DNA from: Clostridium sp.
GTDB taxonomy: Bacteria; Bacillota; Clostridia; Clostridiales; Clostridiaceae
Direction: 5' to 3'
Assembly (NCBI GenBank): GCA_029257045.1
Contig: JARIDB010000179.1
Location: 1 to 64,000, forward strand
Length of the DNA stretch: 64,000 nucleotides
Below, one piece after another: positions 25,507 through 34,511 of this stretch; positions within the stretch are counted from its first letter, which is position 1; each line of letters begins with the position of its first letter. Under the pieces are notes generated by a model. The model was not told the origin of the DNA. It searched no databases and saw nothing but the letters and a program-made list of their open reading frames with translations. The position numbers were made by a program, and so were the translations under genes.

Positions 25507-26556
25507 TTGGACAAAAACATTATAGAACTTAAGGGGATATCTAAAGCCTTTGAAAATAACTGTGTATTAGATAATCTTAATGTTAGTATAAGAAGAAATG
25601 AATTTTTAACATTATTAGGACCTAGTGGTTGTGGTAAAACCACTACCTTAAGAATTATTGCCGGTTTTGAAGAAGCTGATAAAGGTGAAATATTATTTAA
25701 TGGCAATAATATTTCTAAATTACCCCCTTATAAAAGACAGGTAAACACCGTCTTTCAAAAATATGCTCTATTTCCTCATATGAATGTGTTTGAAAATATA
25801 GCTTTTGGATTGAAAATAAAAAAACTTCCTAAAGATGAAATTAAATCAAAAGTTCTAGATATGCTTAAATTAGTTTCTCTTGAAGGTTATGAAAAAAGAA
25901 ATATAGAATCTTTAAGTGGTGGACAACAACAAAGAGTTGCTATTGCAAGAGCTTTAGTTAATGAACCAGAGATTCTTCTACTTGATGAACCTTTAGGTGC
26001 TTTAGATTTAAAACTTAGGAAAGAGATGCAAGTTGAACTTAAAAGAATCCAACAAAGGCTTGGAATTACTTTTATATTTGTAACCCATGATCAAGAAGAA
26101 GCTTTAACAATGTCAGATACAATAATTGTAATGAATAAAGGTAAAATCCAACAAATGGGATCTCCTGAAGATATATATAATGAACCTGCTAATGCTTTTG
26201 TTGCAGATTTTATTGGAGAAAGTAACATACTAGATGGAGTTATGATTGATGACTATAAAGTTAACTTCTGCGGATATGAATTTGAGTGTGTAGATAAAGA
26301 CTTTAATAAAAATGAGTCTATAGATGTTGTTGTAAGACCAGAAGATATTAAAATTGTTCCAGAAGATAAGGGAATGCTAAAGGGTACTGTAAAATCAATA
26401 ATTTTTAAAGGTGTTCATTATGAAATAGAAGTTTTAGAAGGAACTAACCTTTGGATTCTTCATAATACTAAGTTTGCTGAATTAAATTCAACTATAGGCT
26501 TAGATATATATCCTGAAGATATCCATATAATGAGAAAGGTTTCAGAAAATGAGTAA
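25507..26556 (+). CDS. potA: Spermidine/putrescine ABC transporter, ATP-binding protein
   Basis: A 349-residue ATPase of the polyamine importer. Walker A is GPSGCGKTT (about residue 38), the signature [15 protein letters not shown] (about 137), Walker [13 protein letters not shown], and the switch FVTHDQEEA. The C-terminal quarter is the regulatory TOBE domain ([13 protein letters not shown]). TTG at 25507 is the likely start: AGAGGTG covers the alternative GTG at 25498. The end overlaps potB by 8 bases, implying coupled translation. Confidence 0.93.
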   Translation: MDKNIIELKGISKAFENNCVLDNLNVSIRRNEFLTLLGPSGCGKTTTLRIIAGFEEADKGEILFNGNNISKLPPYKRQVNTVFQKYALFPHMNVFENIAFGLKIKKLPKDEIKSKVLDMLKLVSLEGYEKRNIESLSGGQQQRVAIARALVNEPEILLLDEPLGALDLKLRKEMQVELKRIQQRLGITFIFVTHDQEEALTMSDTIIVMNKGKIQQMGSPEDIYNEPANAFVADFIGESNILDGVMIDDYKVNFCGYEFECVDKDFNKNESIDVVVRPEDIKIVPEDKGMLKGTVKSIIFKGVHYEIEVLEGTNLWILHNTKFAELNSTIGLDIYPEDIHIMRKVSENE

Positions 26557-27403
26557 AGCTAGGAATTCAAATTCAAAACTTGCAATATCACCTTTCATAT
26601 TTTGGAGTTCTTTATTTATAATAATACCTTTATTAATAGTATTTTTCTTTGGATTTACAGTAACAGATGCTAACGGAGGTTATGTTTTCTCTCTAGAGAA
26701 CTTTTTTAGACTTATTAAACCTCAATATATAAAAGTATTTCACAGGAGTTTAGTCCTTGCACTTTTTTCAACAATATGGTGCTTAATCCTTGGATATCCA
26801 GTAGCTTATATAATTTCTAAAATGAAGCCTTCAAAAGGTAGTATTTTAATTATGTTATTTATAGTACCTATGTGGATGAATTTCCTACTTAGAACTTATG
26901 CATGGTTACCTATCTTAGGTAAAAATGGATTCATTAATAACATTTTAAGCTATGTAGGTCTTGGTCCCTATACATTACTATATAACGATGGCGCTGTTAT
27001 ATTAGGTATGATATATAACTTTCTACCCTTCATGGTTTTGCCAATATACACTGTTTTATCAAAAATGGATAATAGTCTATTAAATGCTGCTTCTGACTTA
27101 GGCGCAAATAGATTAAAAGTATTTACAAAAGTTGTTTTACCTTTAAGTATTCCTGGTGTTGTCTCTGGAATAACAATGGTATTTATGCCTGCAGTTTCAA
27201 CATTTGTAATTTCAAGATTACTAGGTGGTGGACAATATATGCTCCTTGGTAACCTAATTGAACAACAATATACAACTATGGGTGATTGGAACTTTGGTTC
27301 ATCTATCTCAATATTTATGATGATAATTATATTAATCTCTATGGCAATTATGAATATGTTTGATAATTCAGGATCAAAAGAAGGAGGTGGCCAACTATGG
27401 TAA
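26549..27403 (+). CDS. potB: Spermidine/putrescine ABC transporter, permease
   Basis: A 284-residue membrane subunit with about six hydrophobic spans. The first is at about 11-35 ([23 protein letters not shown]). The EAA loop that contacts PotA reads [40 protein letters not shown] is characteristic of PotB. It overlaps potA by 8 bases and potC by 7, so all are translated from one message. Confidence 0.92.
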   Translation: MSKARNSNSKLAISPFIFWSSLFIIIPLLIVFFFGFTVTDANGGYVFSLENFFRLIKPQYIKVFHRSLVLALFSTIWCLILGYPVAYIISKMKPSKGSILIMLFIVPMWMNFLLRTYAWLPILGKNGFINNILSYVGLGPYTLLYNDGAVILGMIYNFLPFMVLPIYTVLSKMDNSLLNAASDLGANRLKVFTKVVLPLSIPGVVSGITMVFMPAVSTFVISRLLGGGQYMLLGNLIEQQYTTMGDWNFGSSISIFMMIIILISMAIMNMFDNSGSKEGGGQLW

Positions 27404-28209
27404 AAAAACTTGAGGATTTTCTAAAAAGATTTTATTTAATTCTTATTTTCATCTTTTTATATACACCAATAGTTTCTTTAATCGTATTCTCCTTTAATGA
27501 TTCAAAAACTATGGGACATTGGACTGGTTTCACCTTTAAATGGTATATAGAATTGTTTCATAATGAAAGAATTAAAGAAGCTTTATTCTTTACTGTTGTT
27601 ATCGCCATTATTTCTTCAATAGTTGCTACTATAATAGGTACTTTAGCTGCTATTGCTATTAATAAGATGAAAGGTTCTAAAAAGACTCTTCTTCTAAATA
27701 TTAACTATTTACCAGTCTTAAACCCTGATATAGTAACTGGTATATCTCTAATGAGTTTATTTATATTTATAAGGCCATTAACAAAACTTGATTTTGGTTT
27801 TACAACTATGCTAATAGCTCATATTACCTTTAGCATACCTTATGTAGTTTTATCTGTACTTCCAAAGCTTAGTCAATTACCAGATAATATTGAAGAAGCA
27901 GCTTTAGACTTAGGTGCTACCCCTTCTTTTACATTAAGAAAAGTTATATTACCACAAATTAAACCTGGTATAGTATCAGGTATGCTAATGGCATTTACCA
28001 TGTCCATTGATGATTTTGTTATAAGCTTCTTTACTGCAGGACCTGGAGTTACGAATTTATCAATAGAAATTTTTTCTATGGCAAGAAGAGGTATAAAGCC
28101 TGAAATAAATGCATTATCAACTTTAATGTTTTTAACAGTTTTAACATTCTTACTAATTGTTAATAGAAAAGAGTTTACAGGAGGAAAAAAGGTTGAAAAA
28201 GTTAAATAA
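27397..28209 (+). CDS. potC: Spermidine/putrescine ABC transporter, permease
   Basis: A 270-residue second membrane subunit. It opens with a span containing YTPIVSLIVFSFNDS, typical of PotC, and carries the EAA loop NIEEAALDLGATPSFTLRKVILPQIKPGI. TMSIDDFVISFFTAGPG is the conserved region after it. ATG at 27397 lies inside the potB end behind AAGGAGGTGG. Its last codons contain the ribosome binding site and TTG start of potD. Confidence 0.93.
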   Translation: MVKKLEDFLKRFYLILIFIFLYTPIVSLIVFSFNDSKTMGHWTGFTFKWYIELFHNERIKEALFFTVVIAIISSIVATIIGTLAAIAINKMKGSKKTLLLNINYLPVLNPDIVTGISLMSLFIFIRPLTKLDFGFTTMLIAHITFSIPYVVLSVLPKLSQLPDNIEEAALDLGATPSFTLRKVILPQIKPGIVSGMLMAFTMSIDDFVISFFTAGPGVTNLSIEIFSMARRGIKPEINALSTLMFLTVLTFLLIVNRKEFTGGKKVEKVK

Positions 28210-29257
28210 AATAATAGCATTATTGTCTTCTATAGTACTTATATCTTCTAGCTTCATAGGTTGCTCAAAAGAAGATGCTACAACTTCTAATAAAACTCTT
28301 AATGTATTTAATTATGGTGACTATATAAATGAAGATTTAATTGCAAAGTTTGAATCAGAAACAGGTATAGATATTATATATGATACTTATGAATCTAATG
28401 AAATAATGTATCAGAAGGTTAGGAATAGTCCAGGAACTTACGATATAATTTTTCCATCTGATTATATGGTTGAAAAAATGATTTCTCAAGATATGCTTGA
28501 AAAAATAAACTTTAACAATATTCCAAACTATATAAACATAGGTAATCAATATAAAAATTTAATATATGATCCTACTAATGAATATTCCGTTCCATATATG
28601 TGGGGAACTATTGGAATTATATATAATGCAGATAATGTAACTGATGAAATTAATAGCTGGGATGATTTATGGAATGAAAAATATAAGGGTGAAATATTTA
28701 TGTTTGACTCTATAAGAGATACTTTAGCTATTTCTTTAGTAAAACTAGGTTATTCCTTAAATTCTGTAGATGAAGAAGAATTAGATAAAGCTTCACAAGA
28801 GTTAATAAAACAAAAACCTTTAATTCAATCCTATGTTATGGATGAAGTTAAAGATAAAATGATAAATGGAGAAGCAACTTTTGCTACAGTTTACTCAGGT
28901 GATGCAATTTATATACAAGATGAAGCCGCAGATTTAAATCTACAATATGTTATTCCAAAAGAGGGCTCAAATATTTGGTTTGATACTATGGTAATTCCAA
29001 AAGGTGCTAAACATAAAGAAGCAGCCGAAGCCTTTATAAACTTCTTATCTGATCCAAAAAATGCTAAAGAAAATGTTGAATACATAGGATATGCTACTCC
29101 CAATCTTTCAGCTTATAATCTTTTAGATAAAGAAACTCAAGAAGATGAAACAGTTTATCCTCCTGAATCCGTTATAAAAAAATGTGAAATATTTAGAAAT
29201 TTAGATAATAATATTAAGCTTTATGATGATGCTTGGCTTAAAGTAAAAATAAACTAA
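28193..29257 (+). CDS. potD: Spermidine/putrescine-binding lipoprotein
   Basis: A 354-residue extracellular binding protein. The signal peptide with Lys start and hydrophobic core ends in the lipobox FIGC (Cys about 23). The mature part shows LNVFNYGDYINEDLIAKFE, typical of PotD and PotF, and later GTIGIIYNADNV and the aromatic-acidic pocket segments SGDAIY and EGSNIWFDTM. The start is TTG at 28193, 8 bases from AGGAGG, overlapping potC by 17 bases; earlier in-frame codons would lack a signal peptide start. Last gene of the operon. Confidence 0.92.
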   Translation: MKKLNKIIALLSSIVLISSSFIGCSKEDATTSNKTLNVFNYGDYINEDLIAKFESETGIDIIYDTYESNEIMYQKVRNSPGTYDIIFPSDYMVEKMISQDMLEKINFNNIPNYINIGNQYKNLIYDPTNEYSVPYMWGTIGIIYNADNVTDEINSWDDLWNEKYKGEIFMFDSIRDTLAISLVKLGYSLNSVDEEELDKASQELIKQKPLIQSYVMDEVKDKMINGEATFATVYSGDAIYIQDEAADLNLQYVIPKEGSNIWFDTMVIPKGAKHKEAAEAFINFLSDPKNAKENVEYIGYATPNLSAYNLLDKETQEDETVYPPESVIKKCEIFRNLDNNIKLYDDAWLKVKIN

Positions 29258-29282
29258 CTAATTTAGTTTATTTATTTTTACA

Positions 29283-29327
29283 AAAAGATAGTGTAGTGAC
29301 TAACTAAAAGTCACTACACTATCTTTT
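29283..29327. terminator. Bidirectional terminator, pot operon / ndk
   Basis: The stem AAAAGATAGTGTAGTGAC with its complement and a 9-base loop, with A/T runs on both sides, between converging genes. Confidence 0.88.
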
Positions 29328-29329
29328 AT

Positions 29330-29725
29330 TTAAAACCAAAGGTTAATTTCTCTTTTAGAGCTTTCTATGCTATCTGAGGCATGGACACAATTTTCCTTAC
29401 TGTTGCTTGCATATAGCTTTCTTATAGTTCCTTCCTCTGCCATTTCAATATTAGTACTACCATTTATTTTTCTTATTTTTTCTATAGCATTTTCACCTTC
29501 AATTATTAACGCACAAATAGGCCCCCTTGTAATAAATTCTATAAGAGGATCAAAAAATACCTTTCCTATATGTTCTTTATAGTGCTCAATAGCAAATTTA
29601 TTACTGATCTTTTCCATCTTCAAACTTACCACTTTTAAACCGTTTTCTTCGTACATATTAATTATCTTACCAATAATGTTTTTTTCTACAGCATCTGGTT
29701 TTATAAGTACCAATGATCTTTCCAT
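29330..29725 (-). CDS. ndk: Nucleoside diphosphate kinase
   Basis: A 131-residue kinase that equalises NTP pools by a phospho-His mechanism. It begins MERSLVLIKPDAVEKN, the family start. The active-site histidine lies in NCVHASDSIESSKREI near residue 112. It is slightly shorter than the usual 136-150 residues, ending soon after the histidine. ATG at 29725 follows AGGAGG; the upstream TTG at 29749 precedes that site. It is monocistronic. Confidence 0.92.
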   Translation of the reverse strand: MERSLVLIKPDAVEKNIIGKIINMYEENGLKVVSLKMEKISNKFAIEHYKEHIGKVFFDPLIEFITRGPICALIIEGENAIEKIRKINGSTNIEMAEEGTIRKLYASNSKENCVHASDSIESSKREINLWF

Positions 29726-29861
29726 ATATCTTCCTCCTTTATTTCCCAATACCCTTTTGTTTTTTTGTTATTGTATCATATAGTCTTAAAATCCACAAGT
29801 TTCATTTGCATTTTATTTGCTATTACAATATAATTTTCTTATTAATTTTTATGGAGGTATT

Positions 29862-30131
29862 ATGATTAGATATTATATTTTAGCTAAAGGCCGTGTTCAA
29901 GGTGTTGGCTTTAGATTTTTTGTCCAAATGAATTCTACATTTTTAGGATTAACAGGTTATGTAAGAAACTTAAATGATGCTTCTGTTGAGATTGAAGTTC
30001 AAGGAACTTATGATTCAATTAACAATCTAATAGAACTAATAAATAAAGGAAATAGATTTATTAAGATAGACACCCTTGAAGTAAAAGAAATTACTATTGT
30101 TTCTTCTGAAAAGAAATTTATTATAAGATAA
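29862..30131 (+). CDS. Acylphosphatase
   Basis: An 89-residue enzyme that hydrolyses acyl phosphates. The signature GRVQGVGFRFFV (phosphate-binding loop with catalytic Arg) starts near residue 9, and GYVRNLNDASVEIEVQG (catalytic Asn) follows near 33. This is the normal length for the family. ATG at 29862 lies 3 bases after GGAGGT; an upstream ATG-less extension is unlikely. It is monocistronic with a strong hairpin at the end. Confidence 0.93.
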   Translation: MIRYYILAKGRVQGVGFRFFVQMNSTFLGLTGYVRNLNDASVEIEVQGTYDSINNLIELINKGNRFIKIDTLEVKEITIVSSEKKFIIR

Positions 30132-30172
30132 ATAAGTAGTATCTAAATAAAATTATTTAGATACTACTTATC
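30131..30172. terminator. Bidirectional terminator, acylphosphatase / glucosaminidase
   Basis: A stem of about 19 bp with core ATAAGTAGTATCTAAATAA and its complement, overlapping the stop codons of two converging genes. Confidence 0.85.
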
Positions 30173-30790
30173 ATATGCATATAAATTATTACTTTCTATT
30201 ACTTCTATAATAATCTTGGAGTATATTAATTCTCCTTTTTCATCTTTTACTGTAGCATAACCTGCATTTTCTAATGCCTTTGCTTGAATCTTATAATCAT
30301 TACTATCAAAAAGTCCACTTTCCCTATATCTAGAATTTTCAAATAAAAACTTTCCATGATCTTCAACAGAATCTTCAATACTTTTATAAGATCTGAAATT
30401 AGAATGTATTATATCATCATAATTTTCATTAGTTTCAAAATTTACTTTGTCGCCCTTCCAGCTTTCATCAGCCTTTATTCCAAATAAATTATTGTATTCA
30501 GATGCTAAAGTAGAATTACCCCAATCTGACTCTATTATTGCTTGGGAAATAGTAACAGAAGGTAGTATTCCATAATCCTTGTAGTTTTTTACAGCTTTAT
30601 CTTTTATTAACTCTATAAAACTATTATTAACATCTACATCTTTATTAACATTTTTGTTGAAAATAGATATAATAATTAAAGAGCTTATTGTTAATAGTGT
30701 TATTAATAATATAGAGAATAGACCTCTTATTTTAGTCCTGTTAACTTTTCTCTTATAATTTTCAACTCCATTGTATGTTCCCCCTACCAT
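30164..30790 (-). CDS. Membrane-anchored glucosaminidase (GH73) domain protein
   Basis: A 208-residue protein predicted to cleave peptidoglycan glycan chains. It has a short cytoplasmic start, one membrane helix (about 23-44), and a LytG/FlgJ-type glucosaminidase domain: PSVTISQAIIESDWGNSTLA with the catalytic Glu near residue 87, then YNNLFGIKA, FRSYKSIEDSVEDHGKFL and AGYATVKDE. ATG at 30790 follows AGGAGGG. It is the only gene of its transcript and may act in wall remodelling at the membrane surface. Confidence 0.85.
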   Translation of the reverse strand: MVGGTYNGVENYKRKVNRTKIRGLFSILLITLLTISSLIIISIFNKNVNKDVDVNNSFIELIKDKAVKNYKDYGILPSVTISQAIIESDWGNSTLASEYNNLFGIKADESWKGDKVNFETNENYDDIIHSNFRSYKSIEDSVEDHGKFLFENSRYRESGLFDSNDYKIQAKALENAGYATVKDEKGELIYSKIIIEVIESNNLYAYDK

Positions 30791-30854
30791 CTATACCCTC
30801 CTAACTTATATAATTTACTATATTATATTTAATAATAATTTTTCAATATCTCTT

Positions 30855-31814
30855 TTACAATTCTACTCTATTTGTTTTTTCACCTTTATAAAAAGCTTCA
30901 ATATTTTTATCTACTTGTAAAAGAAGTCTATTTCTAGCTTCTAAGCTTGCCCACCCAATATGAGGACTACAAATCAACTTATTTGTATCTTTAATTCTCA
31001 TTAAAGGATTATCTTCTTTAATAGGTTCAACTTCAAACACATCTAATGATGCTCCTGCAATTAAATCTTCATCTAATGCTTTTGCTAAATCTTTTTCAAC
31101 TATAATAGGGCCTCTACCCATATTAGCTAATATAGCCGTATTTTTCATCTTGCTTAAAGCTTCGTAGTTAATTAATCCTTTTGTGTTCTCATTTAATGGA
31201 GAATGTATTGATATTACATCTGCAGTGCTAAGTAATTCATTAAATTCTACTCTCTTATATTCACTATTTGAGTTTTTACCTGAAGTAGAGTAATAAATTA
31301 TATTAGCTCCAAAGGCTTCTGCAAGCTTAGCGACCTTTTTACCTATAGCACCAAAGCCTATAATGCCCCAAGTCTTTCCTTCTAATTCATAAAATGTTTT
31401 TGAAACATCAGTAAATATTTTTGACTTTGCATAAGTTCCAGACTTAACATAGTTATCATAATATAAAATATTATCAAATAGAGCTAGAACTGTAGCTAAT
31501 GTATGTTGGGCTACTGTATTAGTCGAATAGCCTGCTACATTTGTTACTGCTATATTATTTTCTCTAGCATATTTTATATCTATATTATTAAATCCTGTAG
31601 CTGTTTCACAAATTAGTTCAAGGTCTTTAGCAAAAGAAAGATTTTTTTCATTTAATTCAACCTTATTAGTTAAAATTATATGAGCATCTTTTATTTTATC
31701 TGTAATGTCCTCACCTTTACTTACTTGATAATGAGTTACCTTTCCATATTTATTAAGACACTCGAAATTAAGGTCTCCTAAAGTTTTAACATCTAAAATT
31801 ACAATATTTTTCAT
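30855..31814 (-). CDS. D-2-hydroxyacid dehydrogenase (NAD-binding)
   Basis: A 319-residue oxidoreductase of the glycerate/D-lactate dehydrogenase family. The Rossmann loop is GIIGFGAIGKKVA (about residue 148). Catalytic Arg lies in NMGRGPI (about 233), Glu in DVFEVEPI (about 262), and His in SPHIGWAS (about 284). Substrates in this family include hydroxypyruvate, 2-ketoisocaproate and others, and the sequence alone does not decide. It begins 9 bases after the HAD phosphatase gene stop, so the two probably form an operon. Confidence 0.87.
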   Translation of the reverse strand: MKNIVILDVKTLGDLNFECLNKYGKVTHYQVSKGEDITDKIKDAHIILTNKVELNEKNLSFAKDLELICETATGFNNIDIKYARENNIAVTNVAGYSTNTVAQHTLATVLALFDNILYYDNYVKSGTYAKSKIFTDVSKTFYELEGKTWGIIGFGAIGKKVAKLAEAFGANIIYYSTSGKNSNSEYKRVEFNELLSTADVISIHSPLNENTKGLINYEALSKMKNTAILANMGRGPIIVEKDLAKALDEDLIAGASLDVFEVEPIKEDNPLMRIKDTNKLICSPHIGWASLEARNRLLLQVDKNIEAFYKGEKTNRVEL

Positions 31815-31823
31815 AATAGCCTC

Positions 31824-32465
31824 CTATAATATATCCAATATTTCTATTGGTCTTTTTATTATGTAATCAGGATTTGATTCTTTTAGTTCTTCAATATCTA
31901 CAATGCTATATTCAACAGCACAAGTCTTACAACCTGCTGCATTTCCGCATAAAATATCGTAACTACTATCTCCTACCATTATAGCTTCTTTTGGCTTAAT
32001 TCCAAGTAAGTTACAAGCCTCTTCTGCTGGTTCTCCATTTGGTTTATGTAAGATAGTTTTTTCTGGGGTTATTATAACATCCATATAGTCATATATTCCA
32101 GCTATTTTCATTCCTCTTATAGCAAGTTCTTCCCTTTTAGAGGTTACTATTCCAATTTTCATTCCTATTTCTTTTAATTTATCTAGCATTTCCTTTACCC
32201 CATCAAAGGCAAAACACATAGTATCATGAATTTCTTCATTAATAGTTCTATAATATTTTATATAGCTTTCTATCTTGTCCTCTTCATCTTCTTTAAAATA
32301 AGGGACAAAAGCATCTTTTAATGGTATTCCAAAAAATTTAATTATTTCTTCCTTTTTTAAAGATAAACCTAATAAGTCTTTGAAGGTTTTTTCAAATGAA
32401 TTATAAATTAACTGATTTGTATCTAAAAGTGTTCCATCTAAATCAAACAATACTGCTTTTACCAT
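31824..32465 (-). CDS. HAD phosphatase, PpaX / phosphoglycolate phosphatase-like
   Basis: A 213-residue haloacid dehalogenase-like hydrolase. Motif I is LFDLDGTLLDT (nucleophile Asp 8), motif II is GIVTSKRE, and motif III plus IV read KPNGEPAEEAC and MVGDSSYDILCGNAAGC. A helical cap domain lies between motifs I and II. The closest functional matches are pyrophosphatase PpaX and phosphoglycolate phosphatase, and I cannot separate them. ATG at 32465 follows AGGAGG. It probably shares an operon with the hydroxyacid dehydrogenase gene downstream. Confidence 0.8.
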   Translation of the reverse strand: MVKAVLFDLDGTLLDTNQLIYNSFEKTFKDLLGLSLKKEEIIKFFGIPLKDAFVPYFKEDEEDKIESYIKYYRTINEEIHDTMCFAFDGVKEMLDKLKEIGMKIGIVTSKREELAIRGMKIAGIYDYMDVIITPEKTILHKPNGEPAEEACNLLGIKPKEAIMVGDSSYDILCGNAAGCKTCAVEYSIVDIEELKESNPDYIIKRPIEILDIL

Positions 32466-32625
32466 ATTTCCTCCTAATTATCTTTATATCTTATAATATC
32501 ATATTTATACTATAAGGATAAAGTACTTACTTATAATAACTCTTAAAATTGACTTTATCCTATCTTTAAATTATCAATAAAAATTTAATTAAATGAGGTC
32601 ACTATAATAATTTCCTAAGAAATAA

Positions 32626-32655
32626 AAAAATAGGACTATCATAGACAGTCCTTAA
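32626..32655 (-). terminator. Terminator downstream of treC
   Basis: A six-bp stem, AGGACT / AGTCCT, with a 9-base loop is followed leftward by a run of seven T residues, just past the treC stop codon. Confidence 0.65.
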
Positions 32656-32664
32656 TATAAACTT

Positions 32665-34320
32665 TTAAATGGATATAACCATGGTCCCGTAAGCTTCTAG
32701 GAAAATAAATTCATTTTCTATTTTATTTTCTCTAGAGTTATTTAAAATAACCTTTTTTATATTCTTTAATTCATCTATATTAGCCATAGTTTTTTCCCCA
32801 TAAAAGTTACATACAACTAAAATCTTTTCATTATCTAATTCTCTAATATAAGAAAAAATTTTAGAGTGATCTTTTAATATAGGAATAAATTTACCCTCTG
32901 ATATTACTTTGTTATCTTTTCTTATCTTTATTAGCTTTTTATAGTAGTTTAATATAGATTCTTTATTTTCCTTTTCTATTCTTACATTTATTTCTTTATA
33001 ATTTTTAGATACACCTATCCAAGGCTTACCTTTGCTAAAACCTGAATTTTCATTTTCATTCCACTGCATTGGCGTTCTTGAATTATCTCTAGATCTATTT
33101 TTTATAACATTTATAGCTTCTTCCTTTTTCAACCCCTTGTTTATTAATATTTCATAAGCATTTAATGATTCAATATCTCTATAATCTTCAATGCTATCAA
33201 AATTTGGATTAGTCATTCCTATTTCTTCTCCCTGGTAAATATAAGGAGTACCTCTCATTAATTGTATTGCTGTTCCTAACATTTTAGCTGATTCTACTCT
33301 ATAAATTATATCATTTCCAAATCTTGATACTATTCTTGGTTGATCATGATTACACCAAAATAATGCATTCCATCCATTTCCAGCTTCCATTTCAACTTGC
33401 CATTTAAAAAGTATTTCTTTTAATTCTTTAAAATTAAATCTATCTAAACTCCATTTGTCTCCATTTTTATAATCTACTTTTAGGTGATGAAAATTAAATA
33501 CCATATCTAATTCTTTATTTTCTTGTTTTGTATATTCTACACAGTTTTCAATATCTGTTGAAGACATTTCACCAACAGTCATTATATTTTCGTATTTAGA
33601 AAAGACATTTTCATTAATTAGTTTTAGATATTCATGTATTCTTGGCCCATCAGTATAAAATCTTCTTCCATCTCTGTTTGCACTTTTAAAATCATCCATA
33701 GGAAAATCTTGATCTTTTGAAAGTAAATTAACAACATCTAACCTAAATCCATCAACCCCCATATCTAGCCAATATCTCATCATTTTATAAATTTCTTCTC
33801 TAAGAATAGGATTTTCCCAATTTAAATCAGCTTGAGTAACATCAAATAAATGAAGATAATATTCACCTATTTCTTTTACATACTCCCAAGCAGAACCTCC
33901 AAACTTAGACTTCCAGTTATTTTTATCTTTTCTCCAAATATAAAAATCGTGATACTTATTATCTTTACTTTTAATTGCTTCTTTAAACCAATAATTTTCT
34001 GTAGATGTATGGTTTACAACCATATCCATTATAAGTTTCATTCCTCTTTTGTGAGTTTCATATAAAAGACTTTTAAAATCCTCTAAAGTTCCAAAAGCTT
34101 TATCAATATTATAATAGTCTGCTATATCATAACCATTGTCATTTTGAGGTGAAACATAGATTGGAGTTATCCAAAGTACTTGAACCCCTAAGTCTTTTAA
34201 ATAATCTAATTCGTCTATTATTCCAACTATATCTCCAATTCCATCTCCATTACTATCTTTAAAACTTTTAGGATAAATTTGATATACTACTGATGATCTC
34301 CACCAATTATTCTTATTCAC
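32665..34320 (-). CDS. treC: Alpha,alpha-phosphotrehalase (GH13)
   Basis: A 551-residue cytosolic hydrolase splitting trehalose 6-phosphate into glucose and glucose 6-phosphate. GH13 motifs: DMVVNHTS (about residue 98), GFRLDVVNL with the nucleophile Asp (about 198), TVGEMSS with the acid Glu, and CNHDQPR. WWRSSVVYQIYPKSFKDSNGDG at the start is typical of phosphotrehalase and oligo-1,6-glucosidase; the adjacent treB and treR settle the assignment. The start is GTG at 34320 behind GAGGTG. It follows treB in the same direction. Confidence 0.92.
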   Translation of the reverse strand: MNKNNWWRSSVVYQIYPKSFKDSNGDGIGDIVGIIDELDYLKDLGVQVLWITPIYVSPQNDNGYDIADYYNIDKAFGTLEDFKSLLYETHKRGMKLIMDMVVNHTSTENYWFKEAIKSKDNKYHDFYIWRKDKNNWKSKFGGSAWEYVKEIGEYYLHLFDVTQADLNWENPILREEIYKMMRYWLDMGVDGFRLDVVNLLSKDQDFPMDDFKSANRDGRRFYTDGPRIHEYLKLINENVFSKYENIMTVGEMSSTDIENCVEYTKQENKELDMVFNFHHLKVDYKNGDKWSLDRFNFKELKEILFKWQVEMEAGNGWNALFWCNHDQPRIVSRFGNDIIYRVESAKMLGTAIQLMRGTPYIYQGEEIGMTNPNFDSIEDYRDIESLNAYEILINKGLKKEEAINVIKNRSRDNSRTPMQWNENENSGFSKGKPWIGVSKNYKEINVRIEKENKESILNYYKKLIKIRKDNKVISEGKFIPILKDHSKIFSYIRELDNEKILVVCNFYGEKTMANIDELKNIKKVILNNSRENKIENEFIFLEAYGTMVISI

Positions 34321-34427
34321 TATTCACACCTCATAATAAAATATAGAACTATTGCAAAATAAATTAAGGTGTCCGTTTGCTTATTAGGCATAACTTCCAG
34401 CTTTATTTCATTTCACAATAGTACCAT

Positions 34428-34475
34428 TTTATTTATTTATTTATTCATTTATTTATTTATTCATTTATTTATTTA
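34428..34475. repeat. Tetranucleotide tract (TTTA)n with TTCA variants
   Basis: Twelve consecutive four-base units between treB and treC: TTTA units interrupted by TTCA at the fifth and ninth positions, giving a 16-base higher-order period. The tract lies 153-200 bases upstream of the treC start, in the treB-treC spacer, and would be transcribed as a purine-rich AAAU repeat. Tracts of this kind are prone to slippage. Confidence 0.85.
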
Positions 34476-34511
34476 GATATAAGATTTATTTAAAAAGTTA
34501 TCTTATAAATC

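Noticed and set aside
34428..34475. Tetranucleotide tract considered as a CRISPR or phage attachment site
   Set aside because: Units are four bases long with no spacers, and no cas or integrase genes are present.
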